A DNA stretch of 64,000 bases from Methanomicrobiales archaeon (lineage in GTDB: Archaea > Halobacteriota > Methanomicrobia > Methanomicrobiales > Methanospirillaceae), in contig JAAYCY010000060.1 of assembly GCA_012729535.1 (NCBI GenBank), positions 33,943 through 97,942 of the forward strand, in the 5' to 3' direction. The notes under the pieces were generated by a model. It was not told the DNA's origin, did not search any database, and saw only the letters and a program-made list of their open reading frames with translations. A program made the translations under genes and the position numbers. Positions 28,356-36,967 of the stretch are shown one piece after another. The number at the start of each line of letters is the position of its first letter. Positions within the stretch are counted from its first letter, which is position 1.

Positions 28356-28754
28356 TCAATTGCTAGCCATTGTGGCTGTATTAATCTCTCCTCTGATAAC
28401 TTCGTGCCTAGCAATTTCTCCGGGAGCGAGAGCACTGGTCACTTCGTTGAATGTCTGTCTTGCCCGGTCACTGTTGTCCCGGCTGTAATTACAGACATAC
28501 ACATCAAGGGTCACCCCGTTATTTTCCGGCCAGGTGTGGATGGCGAGGTGTGACTCTGCCAGAACCACGTTACCAGTAACTCCTGCCTTATTACCATTTT
28601 CATCCATAAACTGGTGGAAATATGTTCCAAGCGGGGTAAGACCAGCGTTTACACATGCTTCTACACATACCTTCTCTAGCTTGCTCTGGTCACAAAGAAG
28701 ATCAGCAGTGCAGGTGCAACGATACATATCAGCAATTAGATGTAGTCCATTCAT
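28356..28754 (-). CDS. speD: S-adenosylmethionine decarboxylase proenzyme
   Basis: Pyruvoyl-dependent enzyme making the aminopropyl donor for SpeE. 132 aa, the short prokaryotic form. The self-cleavage site is Glu67-Ser68 in AESHLAIHTWPE, with His73 in the conserved position, and Cys88 lies in the expected DVYVCNY. Cleavage would give an N-terminal beta chain and a pyruvoyl alpha chain. A strong ribosome binding site (GGAGGG) lies 7-8 nt before the ATG. An inverted repeat lies 29-49 nt upstream of the start. Confidence 0.95.
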   Translation of the reverse strand: MNGLHLIADMYRCTCTADLLCDQSKLEKVCVEACVNAGLTPLGTYFHQFMDENGNKAGVTGNVVLAESHLAIHTWPENNGVTLDVYVCNYSRDNSDRARQTFNEVTSALAPGEIARHEVIRGEINTATMASN

Positions 28755-28782
28755 TCGCCATCCCTCCTGTAAGGTTGTAGGG

Positions 28783-28803
28783 TGGTCTCCCTATGAGAGA
28801 CCA
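28783..28803 (-). promoter_or_regulatory. perfect 7-bp inverted repeat in the speD leader or promoter
   Basis: TGGTCTC (28783-28789) and GAGACCA (28797-28803) are exact complements around a 7-nt loop, 29 to 49 nt upstream of the speD ATG. A minus-strand TATA-like sequence (TATTATAC) lies just behind it near 28808-28816, so the repeat would fall at or just after the transcription start. It could be an operator or an RNA hairpin in the leader. Confidence 0.45.
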
Positions 28804-28883
28804 GTGGGTATAATAATGAGATAGCAATGACGATAAAGCTATTTGGTAAACAAAATGGTTTAAGCTGATAAATTGAAATTCAG

Positions 28884-28890
28884 AAAAAAA
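28884..28890 (-). terminator. T7 tract behind the DNA ligase gene
   Basis: On the minus strand this is T7 about 50 nt after the ligase stop. A plus-strand T7 at 28900-28906 lies next to it. The 184-bp gap from 28755 to 28938 otherwise holds only the speD promoter region. Confidence 0.3.
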
Positions 28891-28938
28891 TTTATTGTCT
28901 TTTTTTACAAATTCATAGGATCTTTAATTGAATCGTGA

Positions 28939-30588
28939 TTAGAGAGCTGGTTTTTTAAGCTGGCGGGTCTGCTCGTATCTTTCCTCTATATCTTCTGCAG
29001 TGTTTGCTTCTTTAATGTCTTTATCTTCCCTGAATTCAATGAAACGAGGAAATCTGAGTGCATACCCTCCTTCGTAATTCGGACTTTTCTGTATCTCTGA
29101 GTATCCTATTTCGAATACCAGTCTTGGTTCAAAATAAACCATTTTTCCTTTCTCTATTTGAATATCCCCCTGGAGTGTGTCATGAAGCCAGGCCAGTTGT
29201 TCGTCTGAAAATCCGGTTGCAACCCTGCTGATTGGGACAAGTTTCTCTCCGCTTCTGACAGAAAGGAGGAATGATCCAAAAAGATGCGCTCTTTTTCCTT
29301 CCCCCCATTCAGCTCCGGTTACTACAAGGTCCAGGGTATCTGCTTCCGGTTTGATCTTTACCCAGTCTTTTCCCCTTACTCCGGGAGTGTATCGGGAATC
29401 CTGGAGTTTTAACATTACTCCTTCATGTCCGGCGTCAAGTGCAGCATGGTAATATGCTTCTATCTCTTCTTCGTTATCTGATACCAGTTGTGGCGTTACA
29501 TACGTATGCACAATTTTACACAACATCTCTCTTCTTTTATAAAAGGGGAGTCCGATTAGCATCTCTCCGTCATAGTAAAGAATGTCAAAGAGATTTGGAA
29601 CCATACTGATGGCATCCGCTGCCTGGGCAACGTTATGCTTTCTTCGAAATCTTCGAAGTACTGTCTGAAAGGGGAGTGGGTGTCCATCACTGACTGCGAT
29701 AACTTCTCCATCAACAATTACATCATCTGGCAGAGCTGCATCAAGCAGAGCAATAACGTCCGGCATAGCACTGGTTACATCTTCCAGGCGGCGGGAATAC
29801 ATTTTGCAGTGTGCATTTTGTTTATGAAACTGAAACCTTGCACCATCATACTTGTATTCCACAGCAACCGGTTTTCCTTCCTCCAGGACACCTAATATGG
29901 TTCCCTGTCGGGCAAGCATCATTCTGACAGGATGGAATGGGACAAGCCTGACTGATTGCAGGGCATCTTCTCCCCTTTTTGAAAGAACCGCAACCTCACC
30001 TGGATCATTTCTAACCTGGTTTGCATATTCAACAAGCCTGGGATTGACAGAAAAAGCCTGTGCAATTGCATCCCGCAGGTTTCCTTCACCTACTCCTATC
30101 CTGAAGTCTTCCAGGAGAATTGCAGTTAAATAATGTCCCTCAAGCGGCGTAGCACTGGACAGGAGACGCTGTATGACACGGATTTTCTCCTTTTGTGATC
30201 TTCCACCTCCTGCTTCAGATATCTCGATAAGGGCAGCCATAATATCAGAGAGAGACAGTTCAACATTGAAAAATGATGTCTGGGACTTTTGGGAGAGAAG
30301 ATCTTCCACGGCAACCCCTGCATCACCGACCCGGCTTAAACGATCAATAACCTCCTCTCGTTTCTTTCCTGTTACATAAGCGACAGCTTCGTAAAGAAGG
30401 CTTGGTCCGACTCCAAGTTTTTGTCCACTCCAATCCGGGAATGGACGTCCGAGGATTAACCGGGAAAAATGGGGAAGGTCTTCTTCTGATAGTGAGGCGA
30501 TGGTCTCTGCAAGAATTGTTATAGTTTCAAGTCTTCCTGAGATCTTTTCAAGTCTGTTGCATAATTCTGCAAATTCCAAAAATAACAT
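28939..30588 (-). CDS. lig: ATP-dependent DNA ligase
   Basis: Replicative/repair ligase of the archaeal type, 549 aa. It has an N-terminal DNA-binding domain, the adenylation motif EYKYDGAR with the AMP-accepting lysine near residue 250, the segment VDGEVIAV (motif III region), EGVMLKLQDSRYTPG (motif IV) and DWVKIKPE (motif V), and a C-terminal OB domain. It starts 2 nt after the MBL-fold gene, so the two are co-transcribed. Confidence 0.96.
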   Translation of the reverse strand: MLFLEFAELCNRLEKISGRLETITILAETIASLSEEDLPHFSRLILGRPFPDWSGQKLGVGPSLLYEAVAYVTGKKREEVIDRLSRVGDAGVAVEDLLSQKSQTSFFNVELSLSDIMAALIEISEAGGGRSQKEKIRVIQRLLSSATPLEGHYLTAILLEDFRIGVGEGNLRDAIAQAFSVNPRLVEYANQVRNDPGEVAVLSKRGEDALQSVRLVPFHPVRMMLARQGTILGVLEEGKPVAVEYKYDGARFQFHKQNAHCKMYSRRLEDVTSAMPDVIALLDAALPDDVIVDGEVIAVSDGHPLPFQTVLRRFRRKHNVAQAADAISMVPNLFDILYYDGEMLIGLPFYKRREMLCKIVHTYVTPQLVSDNEEEIEAYYHAALDAGHEGVMLKLQDSRYTPGVRGKDWVKIKPEADTLDLVVTGAEWGEGKRAHLFGSFLLSVRSGEKLVPISRVATGFSDEQLAWLHDTLQGDIQIEKGKMVYFEPRLVFEIGYSEIQKSPNYEGGYALRFPRFIEFREDKDIKEANTAEDIEERYEQTRQLKKPAL

Positions 30589-30590
30589 GA

Positions 30591-31448
30591 TTATAAGGAA
30601 ACAGATATTTTCCAGCAGTCATCCGTGCATGATTCCCGGCAATGACCGCGTGGTTTTCTGTGAGCAGGCTTTTTAGTGGTATCTATAGAGGATGCGGCAA
30701 AGAGGTCAATGTCATCTGCAGCAAGTCCAAGTGCTTCATGTGCTTTTCTGATTGCAAGGCCCGGTTCATTGTTCTCTTCAGAGAGATGTGCCAGTATTGC
30801 ACAGTGAATCGATTGTGAAATTTCTGCAAGGACTTTGCCGGCATCCTCATTTGACAGGTGTCCATGTGATGAGGTGATTCGTCGCTTCAGAAAAGCCGGG
30901 TATGGTCCGGTATCAAGCATACGAGGACAATGATTTGATTCGAGAACTATCCCATCTGATTTTTTTATCATCTCAAGCATCCCTGATGTGATAACTCCTG
31001 TGTCTGTACAGTAACACAGGGTTATATTGTCTTCTTTTATCAAAAACCCACAAGGATCGGTTGCATCATGGGAGACTGAAAAGGGGGTTACTTCAAAAGA
31101 TCCGGTCTGGAAAGAGTCACCTGGATGGACTGACTGATGGGTAAAATTCCGTTTTGACGTAATCATCCGGAGGGTGGAGTCTAAAGTACCGCTTGTTCCA
31201 TAAACCGGAACCCTGAGAGCGTTTCCAAGTGGTCCAAGACCTCTTACATGATCTCCATGTTCATGCGTGATGAGAATACCCTCGACAAGTTCACGGTTTC
31301 CTCCTGCTTCCTGGAGTCTTCCCGTTTTATTTTTAGTACCAAGAATTTCACGTGCTGACCGTCCGGCATCAATGATAAGTGCACCGGAAGATCCTTCAAT
31401 GTATACACAGTTGCCCTTGCTGCCACTGGCAAGGACTGATATTTTCAT
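30591..31448 (-). CDS. MBL-fold metallohydrolase, YycJ/WalJ-like
   Basis: A 285-aa metallo-beta-lactamase-fold protein of the YycJ/WalJ type, whose bacterial members act in DNA processing. Metal residues are in LITHEHGDHVRGL near residue 58, with SVSHDATDPCGF, TDTGVI and SSHGHLSNEDAG further on. The last 25 residues form an unusual tail rich in His, Arg and Cys (HCRESCTDDCWK) not expected for the family, perhaps another metal site. Direct coupling to DNA ligase fits a repair role, but the substrate is unknown. Confidence 0.85.
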   Translation of the reverse strand: MKISVLASGSKGNCVYIEGSSGALIIDAGRSAREILGTKNKTGRLQEAGGNRELVEGILITHEHGDHVRGLGPLGNALRVPVYGTSGTLDSTLRMITSKRNFTHQSVHPGDSFQTGSFEVTPFSVSHDATDPCGFLIKEDNITLCYCTDTGVITSGMLEMIKKSDGIVLESNHCPRMLDTGPYPAFLKRRITSSHGHLSNEDAGKVLAEISQSIHCAILAHLSEENNEPGLAIRKAHEALGLAADDIDLFAASSIDTTKKPAHRKPRGHCRESCTDDCWKISVSL

Positions 31449-31513
31449 GATATACTGGTTTTGAATTTTATGGTCATAAGTAGTGGGGTACTACGGTGCT
31501 GTTCCAAAAAGGT

Positions 31514-32632
31514 TCAGGGGATTATTTCACAGCCGTTGAACTTTTCATGAGCGAAGTCTTCAATGGTAAGTTCTTTGGAACTGATTAGCTCCTGGATTTC
31601 AGGGACGATTCCGATGATTGCATCATGAAGTGCCCGAACTGTCTGGCAAACAACATCTGCTCCTTCTTTTGGCCAGGGTTCCATGATGGATGAATACAGG
31701 CACCTTCCCCCGCAAAAATTAAAGATATCGCAGTCTTTGCATTTTCCTCTAACTGGTATGACAAGGAGGGAATCTGCTTTTGAATTAAAAACAGATCCTG
31801 CATAATAATCCTTCATCCCTACCATGATGGGACAAGGGGCAATATTTCCATCTGTTAGAATCGAATAATTTGCATATCCTGATCCACACCGGAGTCTGCT
31901 GGCTCGTCCTAAAAGAATGTCTTCAGTCGGATCTATGAATGGGTACCACTTTGGGACTTTTTTATTGTGTTTAATAATATTCAGCCAGTCCCTGGCAAGT
32001 TGGTGTAGTCCGGGTATGTATGACTCACGTGTCCATTTTTCAAAAGATCTGGTTGAATAGTCATTCCAGAAATTTGCATCAATCTGCCAGTGGATGGATG
32101 AAAATGAATGATCAGGATTATGTGCAAGATAAAGAACAGCATCCCTGATACTGGTCTGTTCAGTTACGGTCATTCGTGCAATGAGCTCATTTTGATATCC
32201 TCCGGACAGGATATGATGGATGTTTTTTATCACCTTTTGGTATGTACCCTCTCCTCTTCCTCTATCCGTGATCTTTTGATCTCCATCGATAGAGATTAGG
32301 ATCGTTTCAAATCGGTTGACGATTTCTGGTGGTAATTGGTAGAGAAAAGTTCCGTTTGTCTGAATCATGTACCTGGAAACAGGTGCCTCATTCATAATCC
32401 TGCAAATCAGGTCACAACGCAGGGTTGGTTCCCCTCCGATAAAAGTGACAACCGGATCAGGGTCGGAAGAGAGAAAGGTGTAGAGATCATCTAATTCCCA
32501 GGATATTTCAGCAGGAATTGATTCGTCTATGGTGATATTCTCCCTTACCAGTTCAGGGGTATCAAATATTTTTCCCCGGCAGTACTGGCAGGCGAGATTA
32601 CATGAATCGGTTATGTAGAGATGGAAGTACAC
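31514..32632 (-). CDS. radical SAM/SPASM protein, putative peptide-modifying enzyme
   Basis: A 372-aa radical SAM enzyme. The 4Fe-4S motif Cys11-x3-Cys15-x2-Cys18 (CNLACQYC) is at the extreme N-terminus, followed by FIGGEPTLRCD and ISIDGD of the TIM barrel. The C-terminal part carries the cysteine pattern of a SPASM domain (CGSGYANYS, CPIM, CKDCDIFNFCGGRC and a final CQT), implying auxiliary clusters. It resembles the archaeal group annotated as AF1577-type peptide-modifying enzymes. No small Cys-rich precursor gene is evident in the flanking 65-bp and 103-bp gaps. It is divergent from the receiver gene at 32736. Confidence 0.85.
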   Translation of the reverse strand: MYFHLYITDSCNLACQYCRGKIFDTPELVRENITIDESIPAEISWELDDLYTFLSSDPDPVVTFIGGEPTLRCDLICRIMNEAPVSRYMIQTNGTFLYQLPPEIVNRFETILISIDGDQKITDRGRGEGTYQKVIKNIHHILSGGYQNELIARMTVTEQTSIRDAVLYLAHNPDHSFSSIHWQIDANFWNDYSTRSFEKWTRESYIPGLHQLARDWLNIIKHNKKVPKWYPFIDPTEDILLGRASRLRCGSGYANYSILTDGNIAPCPIMVGMKDYYAGSVFNSKADSLLVIPVRGKCKDCDIFNFCGGRCLYSSIMEPWPKEGADVVCQTVRALHDAIIGIVPEIQELISSKELTIEDFAHEKFNGCEIIP

Positions 32633-32735
32633 AAAAATCTATACTAGTTGTTCATCTTCCTGCTTGAATCTGATGACCATCATCAGTTCATAAATGTCTT
32701 ATAACCTGATATCCATATAATATTCACCTGATTTT

Positions 32736-33134
32736 ATGACACAGCGTGTTCTTCTCATGGATGATGAACCAGCAATATGTGAAATTACCGGAATTCTTCT
32801 CAAAAAACTGGGATATGATCCTACTATTACGATGACCGGAGAAGAAACATTAAATGCATATCATGAAGCCCTGAACCAAGGAGCTCCGTATGATGTAATT
32901 ATTCTTGATCTTATTGTTCCAGGAGGAATGGGTGGACGTGAGGTGATCCATACTATTCGTGAAAATGATCCGCATGTAAAAGTCCTGGTTTCCAGTGGTG
33001 ACCTCTCTGACCCTGCAGTTACATCCTATGCAGAACATGGTTTTTCGGGTGTTCTTGCTAAGCCTTATAATAAAGCGACACTGGATCAGGCAATAAAAGT
33101 CTCCTTTCCTAAACACTATGATCCTTTATTATGA
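32736..33134 (+). CDS. stand-alone response regulator receiver
   Basis: A 132-aa single receiver domain. The acidic pair is in LMDDEP (residues 8-11), the phosphorylated aspartate is in IILDLIVPG near residue 55, the switch Ser/Thr is in VSSGD near 86 and the lysine is in LAKPYN near 108. There is no output domain, so it acts by protein contact. Its stop overlaps the start of the next gene by 4 bp (ATGA), coupling it to a membrane-anchored nuclease-like protein, an uncommon pairing. Confidence 0.92.
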   Translation: MTQRVLLMDDEPAICEITGILLKKLGYDPTITMTGEETLNAYHEALNQGAPYDVIILDLIVPGGMGGREVIHTIRENDPHVKVLVSSGDLSDPAVTSYAEHGFSGVLAKPYNKATLDQAIKVSFPKHYDPLL

Positions 33135-33667
33135 TCTATTCCCTCGATGTTAGTTACCTGGAATTTTTTATCCTAATTCTGGTTCTGATTATTCTCATCC
33201 TGGTTATACTTCTCTTCTGGACTAATTATAAAAGTGAAATCCGTGCACGAAACCTTTTTTCAAAGTGGAAGCAGGAGGAATTTGAACGGATATATACCTG
33301 GCTTATGCGTGAGGCAGATGACAGGGCAAAGATTCAGGCAGATACCCTTTTTCACGAATGGCAGATAAAAGAAGAACAGAAAATCCGTCAGGATGCAGCG
33401 AAAAGATCCCATTCTGTAATGAAAGGAAAAATTACTGAGCAACTTATTCCATTTTCTTTAGATTTTCCTTACAACCCATCTGATGCACGCTTTATTGGTT
33501 CACCTGTTGATTTCGTGGTTTTTGATGGCGTTTCAGAAGGAACAGTAAGAGAGGTGATATTTATTGAAATTAAGACTGGTTTATCAAAACTTTCTGGCAG
33601 GGAACGATCCATTGCCCAGGCAATAAATGAAGGTAAAACCAGTTTTCAGATCATCAGGAAAGAATGA
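33131..33667 (+). CDS. membrane-anchored nuclease, Holliday-junction-resolvase related
   Basis: A 178-aa protein with one N-terminal membrane helix (about residues 10-30, very rich in Leu, Ile and Val), a charged helical stalk (about 33-95) and a C-terminal domain of the predicted endonuclease group distantly related to archaeal Holliday junction resolvases (COG4741, from memory). Candidate PD-(D/E)xK residues are Glu in GKITEQL, Asp in GSPVDFVVFDG and the E-x-K in FIEIKTG, followed by LSGRERSIAQAI. The catalytic set looks intact. The topology (Nin or Nout) is uncertain because the short N-terminus has few charges; a stalk rich in Lys/Arg after the helix suggests that the domain faces the cytoplasm. 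Confidence 0.8.
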   Translation: MIYSLDVSYLEFFILILVLIILILVILLFWTNYKSEIRARNLFSKWKQEEFERIYTWLMREADDRAKIQADTLFHEWQIKEEQKIRQDAAKRSHSVMKGKITEQLIPFSLDFPYNPSDARFIGSPVDFVVFDGVSEGTVREVIFIEIKTGLSKLSGRERSIAQAINEGKTSFQIIRKE

Positions 33668-33679
33668 TCCAATGGTCTG

Positions 33680-34144
33680 TTATTCCGGTTGTCTTGATGG
33701 TTCTGGGGGAGTATTTACATTTCTCCAGTAGTTTATGAGATCCCTGATTGTTTCAGCATATTTTTCAAACTGAACAGGCTTGACCACGTAACTGTTAACA
33801 CCATACTTATATGTCTCCCCAATATCTGATTCCTGGTCAGAGGATGTGAACACGACAACCGGTAGTGTCTTAGTGCGTTTATCTTTCCGTATAGATTTGA
33901 GGACATCATGCCCGCTTATTAGGGGCATTTTCAGGTCAATGAAAACAACTGACGGGAGAGAACCCTGATTTTCTTTATATTGACCTTTTTTATGAAGGAA
34001 GTCCAGTGCTTCTCTTCCGTCAAGGAAAACCCTGACCTGATCGCCCATATTGATCCAGTCCACGACATTGAGAAATAATTCAACATCATTCTGATTGTCT
34101 TCGATGAGGAGGATTTCCAGCCTCCGTTCATTGATCGGTTCCAT
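33680..34144 (-). CDS. response regulator receiver partner of the histidine kinase
   Basis: A 154-aa receiver of the Rcp1-like type. Features are LLIEDNQND near residue 10, the phosphoacceptor Asp in VFIDLKMP near 66, VVFTSSDQE with the switch residue near 94 and VVKPVQFE with the lysine near 117. The ATG at 34144 is preferred over one at 34213, with AGGGAG just upstream, and it overlaps the kinase 3' end by 17 bp. It converges on the nuclease gene. It is the natural phosphorylation partner of the kinase. Confidence 0.88.
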   Translation of the reverse strand: MEPINERRLEILLIEDNQNDVELFLNVVDWINMGDQVRVFLDGREALDFLHKKGQYKENQGSLPSVVFIDLKMPLISGHDVLKSIRKDKRTKTLPVVVFTSSDQESDIGETYKYGVNSYVVKPVQFEKYAETIRDLINYWRNVNTPPEPSRQPE

Positions 34145-36830
34145 CTCTCCCTTTAATTGTAAAGTAAAACGTTGTTCCCCTGCCTTCTTCTGATCGTACC
34201 CAGATCCTTCCATGATGTCTGATAATAATCCTTTTAACTAATGCCAGTCCTACTCCGGTTCCCTCAACCGTCTGGTATGGATCAAGCCGTGAAAAGACTT
34301 CAAACACTTTATCTGCGTACTGCATGTCAAATCCAATGCCTTGGTCTTTAATATAATAGATAATTTCACCTTCTTTCTCATATGAACCAATCGTTATAGA
34401 TGGAGTTATATGATTAGGGGTAAACTTTATGCTATTTGATACAAGATTATGCCATACCTGTTTTATAAGTCCGGGATCTCCCTTTGAAGGGTGTAATTTA
34501 TCAATTTTTATGGTGATATCTTTTGAATCGGGATGACTGGTAAGTTCAGTGATGACCCCTCTCACCAAATCATCCATATTTATGGACATTTCCTGTAATG
34601 GCTGTCTAGCTGTCCTTGAAAACCTGAGCAGATCCTGGATAAGCCGGTCCATGGTCATTGCCCCTTCACGGATTCTTGTTATCAGGTTGGTAGTATCAGG
34701 GTCGTGTTCGCAGCTTTTTTTCATCAAAAGGAGGTGTGAAAAGCCATCGATGGCCCGGACAGGTCCCCTGAGATCATGGGAGACACTGTATGCAAAGGCA
34801 TCCATCTCATCCAGTGAAGCCTGAAGGTCTGCAGTTCGTTGTTCCACAACCTGTTCCAGGTTCTGGTTAAGCTGCCAGAGTGCTTTTTCTGCTTCTTTCT
34901 GTGCGGTGATATCCCTGATGATTGTTACTATGGTAGTTACCTGTTCTTCGGTAATAATGGGAATTTTTCTTGTTTCAATGTGTACATTATCTTTTTTAAT
35001 AAAATCTTCAGAAATTATAATTTCTCCGGAGGAAAATATCATTTCATAGTCATCATGATCCTTTTGAGTCAGGTGAGGAAGAATTGAAAAGAGGCTCTTT
35101 CCGATTGGATCATCGTTAAATGAAAACAGTCCTATATCGCGACCTTTTTTCCACTCATTACAAATAATGATGGTGTGATCGCTAGCTGATACAAATACTC
35201 CGTCTTCCATGGCATTTACTGTCATTCTGTACAATGCATCAGAGGCATGAAGATTTTTTTCAAGAATTCTCAGTTCGGTGAGGTCTCTGCCCACTGACTG
35301 GTATTCTATTATGGACCCATCTTCTGCAAATATCGCCTGATCTCTCCATTGGACTGTTCTTAAATCTCCATTAGGCAGAGAGATGTGATGTTCAATAAGG
35401 TTTGTGGGGTGGTCTGGAGTAAGGGAAGACAGATGTCGAGCTACATTTGCCTTTTCATCTTCCGGAATATCTGGAAGGAATATCTTCCCAAGTATATCTG
35501 AAGGTTCTATATTAAAAAATCTGCAATACGCATCATTAACAAATAAATGGGTGCCATCAGGAGCGAAACGACATATAAATTCTCTTTGTGACTCAACAAC
35601 ATTCCGATATCTTTTCTCACTCTCCTGTACCAGATTTTCTTTCTGCTGAACTTCCATAAGCAGGTCTCTGACATGCATTTCAGCACTTTTCCTATTTGTT
35701 AACTCCTCCTGCAACTGTTTTTCCCGGTTTCGAAGTGTAAGGATAGTATCCTTCAGGTTTTTTACAAGAGTGCTAATCGCAGATTCTATCTGCGTTAATT
35801 CTGAAATATTGCTTTTCCTGACCTGGTGGTCAAGGTCTCCATATGCTATCCTATTAATGTCACGGATAAGTTTTTTCACCGGGTATGAGAAGAATATAAA
35901 GGTCCGCCAGACCAGAAAAAGGGTTATGAGAAGAGTGACAAACAGGGTTGCCAGGTAGATTCCTGTTATTTCTACAATGAGTTCTTTCATATACCTGGTG
36001 GAATAAATTATCCTTCCCTGGAGATGCATCATGGGAGATGAAAGGTGGCTGGTGTCATAAATTGGAAGAAAAAGATATGAATACAAAGTTCTGTTTCTAT
36101 CATCGGAAAAAAATTCGTTACTCTTTCTTGAAAAAAGCGATATAATTTTACTTTTGTTTACGGGTTCAATAGTGAATGTGGGATCATCGGTGGTCCATTG
36201 AGTAACAATATCTCCCTGATTATTATATAATTCAATAGAAATGATGTTTGCATTTAATTGTGCGAGACTCTGAACCAGTTCTGCATAGGATGTTTCTGAT
36301 TCATTAGGAATAAATTTATCAAAATTTTTACTAATCTCCAGTATATATTTCCCATCCATAGTTCCCTGGTATGCAAATTTCCTGTTCGGGCCACCCTTTA
36401 CAAACCCCTTCACTGTCCGGTCAGAAACAAATTCTCCGTTTTCTCTGATATTGGTCAGTCTTTTATAAATTATTGGATATTTTCCAAAATCAAGTCCGAT
36501 GTCTGGATCAAAGGTTGATCTTTCAACGACACCTACTGAATTTATGAGATATAGATCCCATGATCCCCCAATTGACTGGTTAAACGTTTTCTGAAGTTGG
36601 TGAATGTTGAGGTTCTGGATATTTCCACCAGTTGCATTGTATGAATCAAGATAACGGGCCATTGCATACTTCAGAGCAGGTTCAAAAGAGTAATCATACA
36701 ACATGATGCCTGCATCAATCCATCTGACTGATTTATGAAGAATCTCCTCTGTGTGGTTTTGTTCGAGATAAAATTGTGTTTCAATCTGCTTTCTCTCGTC
36801 CATATACCAGAGAGTAGTGATAGAAAGCAC
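34128..36830 (-). CDS. membrane PAS histidine kinase, start uncertain or interrupted
   Basis: Sensor kinase of about 900 aa from a GTG at 36830. An extracytoplasmic sensor region spans about residues 15-280, followed by a membrane helix (about 287-310), a HAMP-like segment, two PAS domains (about 400-520 and 525-655), a HisKA domain with the phosphorylated His in YSVSHDLRGPV near 692, and an ATPase domain with the N-box HNLVSNSIKF, DQGIGF and GTGVGLAL. The GTG falls in the middle of a hydrophobic helix that continues upstream in frame to about 36893. That extension (FTALLLIVLIVSV and before) has no ATG, GTG or TTG, and the frame closes with TAA at 36909-36911. A GAGGAG site and a GTG (36912-36914) lie directly before the TAA. 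The gene may have a nonsense codon at position 2 or use a rare start such as ATT. Confidence 0.85.
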   Translation of the reverse strand: MLSITTLWYMDERKQIETQFYLEQNHTEEILHKSVRWIDAGIMLYDYSFEPALKYAMARYLDSYNATGGNIQNLNIHQLQKTFNQSIGGSWDLYLINSVGVVERSTFDPDIGLDFGKYPIIYKRLTNIRENGEFVSDRTVKGFVKGGPNRKFAYQGTMDGKYILEISKNFDKFIPNESETSYAELVQSLAQLNANIISIELYNNQGDIVTQWTTDDPTFTIEPVNKSKIISLFSRKSNEFFSDDRNRTLYSYLFLPIYDTSHLSSPMMHLQGRIIYSTRYMKELIVEITGIYLATLFVTLLITLFLVWRTFIFFSYPVKKLIRDINRIAYGDLDHQVRKSNISELTQIESAISTLVKNLKDTILTLRNREKQLQEELTNRKSAEMHVRDLLMEVQQKENLVQESEKRYRNVVESQREFICRFAPDGTHLFVNDAYCRFFNIEPSDILGKIFLPDIPEDEKANVARHLSSLTPDHPTNLIEHHISLPNGDLRTVQWRDQAIFAEDGSIIEYQSVGRDLTELRILEKNLHASDALYRMTVNAMEDGVFVSASDHTIIICNEWKKGRDIGLFSFNDDPIGKSLFSILPHLTQKDHDDYEMIFSSGEIIISEDFIKKDNVHIETRKIPIITEEQVTTIVTIIRDITAQKEAEKALWQLNQNLEQVVEQRTADLQASLDEMDAFAYSVSHDLRGPVRAIDGFSHLLLMKKSCEHDPDTTNLITRIREGAMTMDRLIQDLLRFSRTARQPLQEMSINMDDLVRGVITELTSHPDSKDITIKIDKLHPSKGDPGLIKQVWHNLVSNSIKFTPNHITPSITIGSYEKEGEIIYYIKDQGIGFDMQYADKVFEVFSRLDPYQTVEGTGVGLALVKRIIIRHHGRIWVRSEEGRGTTFYFTIKGRDGTDQ

Positions 36831-36959
36831 TGATACAATAAGAACAATCAGTAATAATGCAGTAAACCTGCTGACAAGGGAAGACCGGTTAATAAATTGT
36901 CGATACGTTTACACCCGCTCCTCAGTGACTGTTCTGGTGTTAAGGCTATAGACAGAATG

Positions 36960-36967
36960 TATATAGG
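36960..36967 (-). promoter_or_regulatory. probable TATA box of the histidine kinase gene
   Basis: On the minus strand this reads CCTATATA. A start site about 25 nt on would lie near 36938, about 15 nt before the GAGGAG binding site at 36918-36923. This supports translation beginning near 36914, upstream of the only canonical start that is free of an in-frame stop. Confidence 0.5.
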
